From assembly GCF_900963305.1 (NCBI RefSeq), contig NC_042525.1, positions 152,421-216,420 of the forward strand: DNA of 64,000 nt, in the 5' to 3' direction. Source of the DNA: Echeneis naucrates. Taxonomy: Eukaryota; Chordata; Actinopteri; Carangiformes; Echeneidae. This document shows, piece by piece, positions 13,501 through 26,940 of the stretch (position 1 is the stretch's first letter; each line of letters begins with the position of its first letter). A program made the position numbers and the translations under genes. The notes under the pieces were generated by a model. That model was not told where the DNA came from. It saw only the letters and a list, made by a program, of their open reading frames with translations, and did no database searches.

Positions 13501-13633
13501 TCCAGCCTCTCCAGTTCTGACACAGACTCTCGGCCTCGGAGATGAAGGAGCACAAGGAGTCCTCCTCGAACCGGTCCGAGTCTTCGAAGGAGAACCTCTC
13601 CCCGTCCTCCCACTCGGCGAACATCAGTTCCAT
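3985..13633 (-). CDS. zswim8: zswim8, SWIM zinc-finger protein 8 (26 coding exons)
   Basis: Substrate receptor of a Cullin-3 ubiquitin ligase, known in mammals for degrading Argonaute during target-directed microRNA decay. Exons (minus): 13633-13456, 12761-12608, 12427-12333, 12255-12083, 11948-11841, 11770-11689, 11554-11434, 11262-11061, 10954-10779, 10694-9377, 9176-9045, 8944-8765, 8634-8451, 8313-8215, 8072-7948, 7771-7456, 7342-7187, 7049-6827, 6505-6216, 6141-5918, 5798-5307, 5216-5039, 4938-4765, 4689-4570, 4459-4281, 4188-3985. The sum is 5883 nt, giving 1960 aa (human is about 1840). The start at 13633 gives MELMFAEWEDGERFSFED, as in mammals; an upstream in-frame GTG is not needed. 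The SWIM motif CSCTCGAGAKWCAHVVALCL lies at about residues 176-195. The 1.3 kb exon 10 holds a low-complexity Gly/Ser/Glu-rich region, which explains the extra length. The C-terminus ends SLEMATFSP. Identification is very secure; boundaries are inferred from GT-AG sites and matching phases. Confidence 0.96.
4502..4566. repeat. (CAGA)n/(CA)n microsatellite in a zswim8 intron
   Basis: A run of CAGA units passes into a pure CA run that ends just before the exon 24 donor (exon end 4570, intron on the low side). On the sense strand this puts a TG/TCTG tract within a few bases of the 5' splice site. Confidence 0.9.
5232..5300. repeat. 12-base tandem repeat (ACACACACAGTC) in a zswim8 intron
   Basis: About five near-identical 12-base units follow the exon 21 donor (exon end 5307). 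The regular AGTC interruption makes it a minisatellite rather than a plain CA run. It is too short and unspaced to be a CRISPR array. Confidence 0.9.
11558..11620. repeat. (CACG)/(CA) microsatellite in a zswim8 intron
   Basis: A CACG-rich run passes into a CA run and abuts the exon 7 acceptor (exon start 11554). It creates spurious HTHTHT or VCVCVC open frames on both strands. A shorter CA run follows at about 11994-12015. Confidence 0.9.
13059..13101. repeat. Two adjacent perfect inverted repeats in zswim8 intron 1
   Basis: CCAATATTCT at 13059-13068 is matched by AGAATATTGG at 13071-13080 with a 2-base loop. Immediately after, CTATCAAA at 13083-13090 is matched by TTTGATAG at 13094-13101 with a 3-base loop. 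No target-site duplication or transposon was recognised around them. Confidence 0.85.
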
Positions 13634-14672
13634 TACATCCACTTTTAACGGCCTCGGAGTCCGGCGGCTTTGGTGAGAGGCCCCGGCCTTTCTTCAGCCT
13701 GGAACCCCGGAGGAAACCCGGGAGACTGAAGACTTGGGGAGGGAGGCCCCGAGCAACCAAAACACGGCCGAGGGGCCCACCGAGGCCCCCACCGGACAGG
13801 TTTTTACCACAAAGGTTCGATTCCCGAGTGTCCCAACCAGCTGATATGGGTTTTATACAGATTGGTGTGTTTTCAATTCAGACCAGGATCGACTGAACGG
13901 CTCAGTCCAGGCCGAGCTGCCCCCCCCTCCCCAACAACCTGTAAATCTGAACGGAAGGTCCTCCTCCCTTTGACCGGACAGCCGACACCGAGCCGAGCTC
14001 CAGAGATCGACCCGGTCACAGTCGAACAGAGTGGGCTGCAGAAGGTCGGTCAGCTCACAGATCAGATCTTTAAGTCATTAAGTAGTTTTCCTTCATACCG
14101 ACAGTTTTCAGCCAGTCAGTGGGACTGATCCGGATCCTGGATGGTTTAACGTTCAGACAGGACGGAGCTTCAGAGCCGACAAACGGCCCTTTGTTCAGTT
14201 TTCCTGTGCTGCTTTTCTGTTCTTCTCCCGGGAAGCTAATGCAAATAACATTTAGCCCCCGTTAGCTCCGAGGCTAACTGCTAATAACGGCCCACTGAGA
14301 TACGGCGGACGGCTGTCATCCACTGGGGACCCTGCACAGAGGTCCGGCCTGGGTATCAGCCCGAAGTCTGGTCCAAGGTGTCCGGACTCCCCTCGGTCTG
14401 GTCCAGTTCTACCGACATGAACTGTGTGAACTAGCGGTACGAAGCCTACCCTGTCGGCTAACTTCAGCTAGCTTAGATAGCTGTTTGTTTACATTTCGCG
14501 CCCCCCCCCGGACCGACAAGTTAATCACCCTCCGCGGTTCCCCGGAGTCAGGCCTTTTCTTTCATGTTTCCTTCATGTTCGACATTAATCCCCGCTCGGT
14601 GTTTTCCTTTCTTTGTACCGGAGGGTCCGGGTTAGAGTCCGGTGTCTGACGTTAAGCTGTTTTCCTCCCCAG
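13634..14672. promoter_or_regulatory. CpG-rich zswim8 promoter region
   Basis: GC- and CpG-rich sequence upstream of the zswim8 start, with many CCGG/CGCG-type steps, grading into more neutral sequence. No TATA box was recognised close to the start. It probably also serves the putative transcript on the plus strand that begins near 14600. The promoter role is inferred from composition and position only. Confidence 0.5.
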
Positions 14673-14901
14673 CTCCGGTCCTTGACGCCCCCCTCCCCCA
14701 CGGCCACGGGCTTCCTCTACTTGTCTCTGTCTCCAGCTGACACCGGGTCCCCAGATGATCTCCGGTCTCCCTGGATCCCTGGTTCCGTCGGTCTGCCGGT
14801 GGAAGATGGCTCACCTCTCTCAGCTCCTCCTCCGTCAGCTGATCACAGCTTCCGGCTGCCGGCTCAGCTCGGCCGCGGCCCGGGTTCCACTCCGCGGCCA
14901 G
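14673..14901 (+). CDS. Unrecognised exon with a presequence-like peptide
   Basis: A pyrimidine-rich acceptor-like site (TTTTCCTCCCCAG, ending at about 14672) and a strong donor (CCAG then GTGAGG at 14902) bracket this stretch. An ATG at 14806 has A at -3 and G at +4. It opens a peptide, beginning MAHLSQLLLRQLITASG, of 32 residues up to the donor with four arginines, many Ser/Ala/Leu and no acidic residue, which is the composition of a mitochondrial targeting presequence. Read through the donor, the frame stops after 49 codons (at about 14952). No following exon was found on this strand before 26.9 kb, and I do not recognise the family. It could be a 5' exon of a gene with undetected exons, a micropeptide, or a non-coding divergent transcript of the zswim8 promoter. 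Confidence 0.3.
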
Positions 14902-15353
14902 GTGAGGTGGGGCCGAGCCGGGACACCTGAGCCCAGCGGCCCGGTGGAATAATTACTGAAGGAGTCTCCGGACTCACATTCTGAAGCGCTCAGGAACTGT
15001 CAAAGTTTAGGTAACAAAAACGCCTTTTAACAATCAAACGGTGTTTACCAAATTTAATTTGAATAAAAACGAATAACTACGAATAAATTAGATGATAAAC
15101 TTTGATTTCTGTTCAGACTGGGATGAAATATCAAATTATTTATTTCGGTTCAGATTCAACAAAACATTTGATGAATTCTACCAGTCGAACATCAACGTTT
15201 ACATTTCTGAATGTTGGATACGTAATTCATCCAACACTGGACAACACACACGGACACACACAGATACACGTTTACACTAAGCAGCTGAAGCACAACACTG
15301 GAGGGACTCAACGAGGATCAGATCCAGAACACAGACCCTAACTGAACTGAGAT
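14902..15353. other. Short intergenic stretch
   Basis: AT-rich sequence with no recognisable exon, lying between the unexplained exon and the prss12 poly(A) signal. TTTATT at 15354-15359 is AATAAA on the minus strand, so prss12 transcription probably ends here and 15360-15924 is its 3' UTR. Confidence 0.5.
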
Positions 15354-15924
15354 TTTATTAAAGCAATAACATATAAAAACAAATGGCTTCAACTTAGTTC
15401 AGAGCCAACAAGCTGCTGCATGATGAGACTTTGTGGTCCAGTCCTGTGGACCATGTCATCTGTCTGGTCTGTGAAGGTGAAGGTTCTGGAAATACAAGTT
15501 AGCGGGGATGATTTTCAATGACAACAACAAAACAGAAGCGAACCAAGACACATGAAATGCTCACACACTCACTGTGGCCCTGACCACAGACTCCTGACTC
15601 CAGACTCTGTGGACACCTGACTAAGGGCCCCTGGATCAAGGTTCTTGCTGCTTGTGATCAATTCTTAAATGGATCACTAAATCACTTTTTGACAGAAATA
15701 CATTTTGTAAGAGTGACATCATTAGTGGTTAGTCATGAGGTGACCATGTAACATAATCTCGCAATTGCGCAATTTTGGTCGCAAATACCTTACAAAGCCC
15801 TGAACATGCATTTCTATGTGGCCTCCCAGTAGAGTCTGTGGTGAGAGGAGGGAGAGACTGGACATGGGCCTCCTCCTCTGACCAGGTGTCCTGGACCAGG
15901 CTCAGGGGCCTCCTCCCTGAACTA

Positions 15925-20593
<4,669 letters not shown>

Positions 20594-20773
20594 CCTGCCG
20601 GGACCATGTCCTCCACACTCCGGCTGCCCCTCCCCGTCCGACCGAAGGAACTGACGGGAGACGCTCAAACACCGGCTCCGTGGTCTGGACCCGGCCCAAG
20701 TCCGCTCCAGAGCTAAAAATGATGCGCTGCTGAACAGACTGACCAAAAACTCTCTGACGCCTACCTGGAGTGT

Positions 20774-20807
<34 letters not shown>

Positions 20808-21492
20808 CTGCTTCTTCAGGGCGTGGCCACTTGCGTCATTAGGGATGACTCCTCCCACCACCCTGATCGATGACAGTGTTCAGAGGTTAAGAGCAGCAGA
20901 GAAGTGAAAAGTCCTGAGGTCCTTGAAGGCCCAGACTGGTTTCAGGACCCGGTCTGGGACTTCATCACTGACTAGAAACCTGATGGACTGGTCCTTGTGA
21001 ACATTGATGTAGACCATGTGCTGGGTAGCTCAGCTCAGTAATGGGGTTAGTGTCGGCAGGCCGACTTGTTTACAGACCTGAGTTGTATTTAGGTCCTGAG
21101 TCGGGATTTATCCTCAGCAGGACCAGGGTCATGTTTCACATGTGACCAGTTTAGACCCCGTAGTCTGAAGTGGGCTCTGGTCTAAGGTGGGAAGGAGGAG
21201 GACTGATATTGTGATGGTGTTTCCTCTGTGCTCCAGACATTTGGGAGGAAGTGATAAGGAGGGCGCGGCTAGGCCTGTAATGGCAGCTGATAACCAGGGA
21301 CACCGCTCCACATTATGACAATGGTGGGGGGGGCAAACACAACATAAAGTACATCCTGTTCTTCAGACACAACAAGAAGCACCATTAACACAGTTGGATA
21401 TTCTGAAGCAGCTGAGGAAAGAATGACTCATTCAGACATTTGTTCATGTGGGATGTACTGAGTGAAGGAGCCTTCACTTCTCATTGTCTAAT
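20594..21492. other. prss12 upstream region and intergenic gap
   Basis: This holds the presumed prss12 promoter and 5' UTR, with a CA microsatellite at 20775-20806. No exon was recognised beyond that. TTTATT at 21493-21498 could be the chchd1 poly(A) signal on the minus strand. Confidence 0.5.
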
Positions 21493-21944
21493 TTTATTTA
21501 AATTGTCACAAACAAACAAACAAACATCAACAAACATCAGAACAGCATTTTTTCATCAATTTAATTACTTTCCAGGGCCTTTGAGGCTCTTTCCTCCATG
21601 CATTGCATTCTGGGATACATTGGATGATGTGAGTCCAGATCCACCAAAGAGCTGCAACTCTGTCTGTGATTGGCTGATGTTTAACCAGCGCCTGGCAACA
21701 GTGATAAGTCACTGCAGTGCTCAGTCATAATGGAAGACAAGCCGTGAAACCCAAGAAGAATAATTCCATCAGGTCTCCACTCTGCTAAATTAAGTCCAGA
21801 CGAGATGGGGTCAGACCAGGAGACGAGCAGGAAATCACATCAACCAGAGGAGACAAAGTTGCCAAGGACACCAGCTCATGACTGTAAATTGACGAAGGTC
21901 CTGACTGAGATGTGTGTGTGGTCCAGCCTCAATCCAGCCTAAGC

Positions 21945-22922
21945 CTAGATCTCAGAGCACAGGTTGGGGTATCTCTTCAGGAGGGTGGTGGCCTGTTTTG
22001 GGGGCAGACGTCCTGCCTGAGAGCTGATCTCATCTGATTTATTCTTCAGTGCAGCCTGGGGAAGAAGAAGGTGATTGGTTAGAATGGCTGACAGTGATTT
22101 GTATTCTTGAAGATGTAGGAAAGTAAAAACTGCTGACACTGGATGTTGGAGACAAAACGAAGCGGATCTGCAGGCTGAAGGAAAACTAACTTTGCTTCAT
22201 CAACAGGAAACAGCAGAAGACTTTGCAGCACAGATGTGCTGAGAGAGAAAGAATAGATTTTGTTGTGTCTCCTGCCAGAAAGCAGCTGGACTGTGTTGGT
22301 TCCTCTAATCACTCACTGAACTCACAGCTGAGTTTATTTTATCTGATCAAAACATTCTGCATACCCTGGGTGGGGGAGGGAGTATAACATAACAATGATG
22401 TTGTAGTTCACATTTGAGACAGATTTGAGTGTGACGGACATGGACTCACCTGAGCCTTTTCCACGCAGGAGTAGAAGCTGTTCATCTCAGTGGAGCACAG
22501 ACTGTCCACAAAGTTGTTCTGCTTCCAGCACGCCATGAGGACAGACATCTCTGTGACACATGTGGCCTCTGAGGAGGAGAGGTTTCTTTTTAATCCTGAC
22601 GACTCCACAAAAATCAGCAACGGTCTTAATGTCTGTCACTAATTACACATCTGGAGCTAAGTCTCCAATCTGCAGGAGACAGTGGCACACTTAATTTCTG
22701 TTCAAACTCCACACAGTTTCAGAACTCCAGCCCCGAGAACAGAAACACTGCTGGGTCTTTTAATGGGCTTTTATTTAGAAAACTCCAAGGTTGTGCTGTA
22801 GTCTGGGGGACAGGAGCTGATTAGTCCCAACAGCATGTAGACTTAATCAGACGGCATCAGTGAAAACAAAGCTGGAGTGGTTAAGTTCAGAGTTAGAGCT
22901 CGATCGCTCACTCACTCACTCA

Positions 22923-22958
<36 letters not shown>

Positions 22959-23020
22959 GAGACAGACAGACACACACACACACACACAGACACAGACACA
23001 GACAGACAGACAGACAGACA

Positions 23021-23064
<44 letters not shown>

Positions 23065-23207
23065 GTACCTCCTTTCTTGACCTTCCTGTTGGCCACCTCG
23101 TCCCTTAGGGCCAGAGTCCTGGACGGTTTCAGGACCGGTTTTCCGTCCCGCCTGCTTAGCAGTCTCCCGACCTTTTCCTGGAAGGAGACGCCTCCCTGCG
23201 CCGCCAT
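21945..23207 (-). CDS. chchd1: chchd1, mitoribosomal CHCH-domain protein (mS37)
   Basis: Small-subunit protein of the mitochondrial ribosome carrying a twin CX9C (CHCH) fold. Exons (minus): 23207-23069, 22568-22450, 22055-21945. The sum is 369 nt, giving 122 aa (human 118). The first exon gives MAAQGGVSFQEKVGRLL and KPVLKPSRTLALRDEVANRK, parallel to the human N-terminus. Exon 2 carries the CHCH core: CVTEMSVLMACWKQNNF and CSTEMNSFYSC, both with cysteines spaced by nine residues. The tail is QATTLLKRYPNLCSEI. The start is chosen by similarity to the family and by the CpG-rich sequence just upstream. Each piece is short, but the CX9C pair and the flanking family blocks make the call firm. In mammals this gene is the direct neighbour of ZSWIM8 (from memory); here prss12 lies between them. 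Confidence 0.94.
22912..23062. repeat. Compound CA / CAGA microsatellite in chchd1 intron 1
   Basis: Blocks of CACT, CA, CAGA, CA, CAGA and CA follow one another for about 150 bases and end 7 bases from the exon 1 donor (exon end 23069). All long open frames here (HTHTHT and VCVCVC) are artefacts of the repeat. Confidence 0.95.
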
Positions 23208-26200
23208 GTTGCTCCCGACGTCAACTGATGCGAACGAGGGACGGCGGGCAGAGCTGAGTTTGAAGAAGAAGAAGAAGAAGAAGACGCAGCTCACCTGAAC
23301 GTTTCACCGGGCTTGGCCGTACAGCGCCATGTTGCCCGTAAAACGTAACGTTCACTGTCGTAAAACCGGGAGATTTATTCCCCCTCGCACTTTCCCCGGC
23401 TCCTCACGGTCACAGAAACAAACACGGTCCGCAGATCTTCCCCCACCTCCCCATTAAAAAGACCATTTAAGACAAAGCGGGAGAAATTAACTTTTTTCAC
23501 ACCACTTCCGGTCTCCGTCACGGTCTCGCGATATCTCACCGAAACGTTTCTGATCATGATTGATAAATGCAAATTAAAGCTGGAATAAAAGCTTCAAAAA
23601 AATATTAATGTCGACGTTTTGGAAGGAAACAGGGACTGGTTTTCTCTTCACGAATGAAATACTAAGGAAGTTTATTGATTTCTGACAGAATCCTGTGTTG
23701 TGTAGGTTTTTCTGCCTCCGGCTGATGCCATTCATGGAGAATGTGGGCAAGTCCCAACGTCCATCTGTGCTGAGCGTGCTCAGTGAGGCTGCAGCGTCAG
23801 CAGGTAAGAGAGGTGAGAGTTCAGCTTCCCCTTCAACCACACACACACACACACACTCACTGAGACTCTAAAGTGGTGAATTAAAACCCCAGATCACTGA
23901 ACAAATCAAATACACCAACGAAACCTCCTGGTCCTCAGTCCGGTCAGCGGGGCCAGCCCAATGCGTTGGCTGACGGCTCAGCTCTGTGTTTGGTCTCCAC
24001 CAGCTGTAACAGTGACGAGCTGAGCTGCAGATTCATGCCTGCCAGAGCCATTGCTCACAACAAAACACAGAAGAGATCTGCTTTAACTGAATAAATCTGA
24101 TTTATTTCTCTTCTCACTTTGCATTTTTTCTGTTGGAGACGGTTGGACTTCCCCTTGTGTCCTCTGGGCTGCAGACACATTCCTGCCACTGGTCTGTGTC
24201 TCTGCATGTTCTTCAGCTGGAGGAAACCTGATGTTCACAGCTGTGTCTGACTGTGGATTTGATTCTGTGCCAGGATCAGTTTAACTCCAGTCTTCACACC
24301 CAGACTGGGTCACTAAACTTTATTCATGTAGCACCAAAACATCAACAGCAGCTTGAGAGAAAGTGCTACAGATGTGGTAGTTTTGAAATGATATTAAACT
24401 AAAAAACATTAAATTAAATAAACCCTAACCCCAAACAAAAGTCTAAAACCTTTTTTACATTCTTCTGAAAGACATCAGCGGGTCCAGGTCTATGGTCTGG
24501 ATCATGACTGACACTGTTGTTCAAACTGGTATACATCTGTTCCAGGTCTAGACTCTGTGATGCTTCATTTGGGGATGGGAGGATGAGGGGTGTCCTGTCA
24601 CTGACTGACTCCATGAACCTGGTGTCGTTATGGTGATGGACCAACACATCACAAAGACACTTGGAGCTGCTCTGTTTTATCACTAATCATGATCTGACTT
24701 AGGTTAAACAGGTGAGGAAGAAAAGGAGCCACAGGTGCAACGACAGACAGCAGTACAAGCTGTCACAAGACTGGAAGTAAAACTAACAGACAAACAGGGA
24801 GAGTCATTTCAAAATAAAACAGGAAATGACAGCGTGTAGCTGCAGATGATGTGCATCGAGGCTGAAGAAGTGTCCTCCACTTTCCTGAGACCAGGACCTC
24901 CTCTGGAACAGGTCTAAGTTGAGCTAGGACCCTGAGGAATGTGTTTCAGAATCTCCTTGTTTGTGTTTCTGCCCCCACCCCCCGAGCAGTGTCTACAGTG
25001 CTAAAAAGACAACACTGAAAGCCTCTGCAGATCTACATATTTACCAGGCTGAGGTCGCCAAACAGATGGATCCACAGAGACAAAGACCTGCCCCCCAGGG
25101 GAGTTAGGTGTCATGGTTTGATTCCCACAGCCCTCAGTCTCTGGGGCAAACTGTGACATGGTAATTTTACAGTTTGACTTGACTTGACTGACTTTGGGGA
25201 TGAAAAGAGAAGTGTGAGGTTTAAGTGGGGGACACTATCTGATAAATATCCTCTGATGATGTCACTGCTGCTCATCTCAACAGTTTCTGGTTACATTAGT
25301 GGTGTTAGATAGGTATGCTAAAGCCCCCAGCAAACCATCAGTAGCTTGACAAGAGATTCTAAAAGGTCCAACTCTTCCTTAGCCTCAACGCTACAGTGAC
25401 ATATCAGAAATTGAAGACACCCATTTAGCTATGGTTAGCCGGTTAGCAGGCTACAAGACAAGAAGCAGAAGCAAAAGAAGAAGGCTTAGCTCCACATGTG
25501 GAGACAGATGTTGGTGAGTGAAGGATGAAGATGAACAGGTGCTGATGCTAACATTAAATATGTAGCAGGAGAAAACTATAGTATAATAAACAAAAAAGAA
25601 CATTGAAATTTGTATGTTAGGTGTAGAGCTGCAGTTAAAACATGGTTAGCCTAGCTTAGCACAAAGAAAGAAAAAAGAAGTAAACAGCTAGCCTAGCTTC
25701 AAATATACAGTAAAACAAAAATGTTGAGACTTTTCAGACAAAACAAGGTTTTTGATTAGCTTCAGATCATTTTACAAATGAAAACGGACACCTCCGTGAG
25801 AGATGATCAGGGCCTATCAGAAGGGCAGCAGGAATCTGTAGAAATAAACTCCTCCACTCCACTTCAGTATACTCCAGTATACACAAGATCCAAGATGGTG
25901 GCTTTTTTCAACTGTTCTTAGGCCTTATCAGAAAGAAACAAAAGTAATAAGTGGAGCATCAGGCAGATGAAAGTTCATCAGGGTTCAGACTGACACACTG
26001 AAGAGATTATTCTAATGAATGAATGTCTGTCTGGTGGAAAAAACAAACACACTCCCTCTAATAATGTTTTCTTTGGCAGAAGGAAACACTTCATCAGACT
26101 CTGTCTATCAGGCTGGAGGGATTTAGTGGGTTAAGACGAAGGGGGGAGATTATATGAAGTTTCTTCATGAGTGACATGGACAACCAGTCCATCAGCTGTA

Positions 26201-26812
26201 CCTGGACACAGATGATGTTGACCTTTGACCTGTCCATAGTTTAACTATCATAACTTTCATGCTTTCCATAGGATGAAGACATTGTGTGATGACAGACTGG
26301 TTACTGGAGGGTCAGGACCTGGAAGAGCCACTGATCTGACACACAAAGGTCAGAGGTCACGCATAATAAAATTCTTGGTTCACTGAAGTAATCTGATTAC
26401 TCAGATTAACGTCAGCATGCCAGCAGGCTTGGAGGCGCAGCACTAATGACATCATCACCTGCTTCCTTCTACAAACAGCCAATGTCTGACTGATAATAAC
26501 ACTGAGCTGGTTTAAACTACAGAATCCAGGACCAGGGACAGGAGGTGGCCTTGTGTTTTCTCTATCCTTTTGCTCCACCCAGTGGACAAAAGTAGAAACA
26601 CATCTGCAGACATTTGTGTGTGTCACGACTTTCTGTATGTCAGAGTCTGTTCAGCTGAAACTCATCTGGCGGGCGGGGGGGGTAGGAGTAGGACATGGAG
26701 GAGAGGCAGTGCAAGCATAGTGTGGGGGCAGGGAGGACAGAAAGAGAGAGATAATGAGATTGAGGGAGGAGAGAGTCAGTGCGAGAGACGGAGTTTGGAA
26801 CACCTGACCTGA
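23208..26812. other. Largest intergenic gap, no secure gene
   Basis: The first 300 bases are CpG-rich and are the likely chchd1 promoter. A (GAA)n-like tract (AAGAAGAAGAAG) lies at about 23262-23285. At 23710-23804 a short exon-like stretch has an acceptor-like TTGTGTAG before it, a GTAAGA donor after it and a frame reading MPFMENVGKSQRPSVLSVLS; I do not recognise it. At about 24300-24690 the sequence resembles a decayed dispersed repeat. Apart from these I see no exon, RNA gene or intact transposon. Confidence 0.5.
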
Positions 26813-26869
26813 AGGGGGGGGGGGGGGGGGGGCTCCTTAGCTAAACAAACAAACAACCCCCCCCCCCCC

Positions 26870-26901
<32 letters not shown>
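26813..26901. repeat. G20 tract, C16 tract and CA run upstream of rap1gds1-like
   Basis: G runs from 26813 to 26832 and C from 26857 to 26872, separated by a 24-base spacer containing (CAAA)n; a CA run follows to 26901. The G and C tracts are complementary and could fold back on each other. The ATG of the next gene is 40 bases further on, so this is in its promoter or 5' UTR. Confidence 0.9.
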
Positions 26902-26904
<3 letters not shown>

Positions 26905-26940
26905 GCAGTGAGCAGCCAGAGAGCCGGTCGACCAGCAGCC

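Noticed and set aside
13382-13642. GTG at 13642 as the start of zswim8 and read-through of its exon 1 to 13382
   Set aside because: The ATG at 13633 gives the conserved MELMFAEW start, and a GTGGGA donor at 13455 with matching phase joins exon 2.
22860-23108. HTHTHT and VCVCVC frames
   Set aside because: CA/GT microsatellite next to chchd1 exon 1; no coding meaning.
24414-24683. 89-codon minus-strand frame
   Set aside because: Lies in a stretch resembling decayed repeat DNA; no known domain, no supporting exon neighbours.
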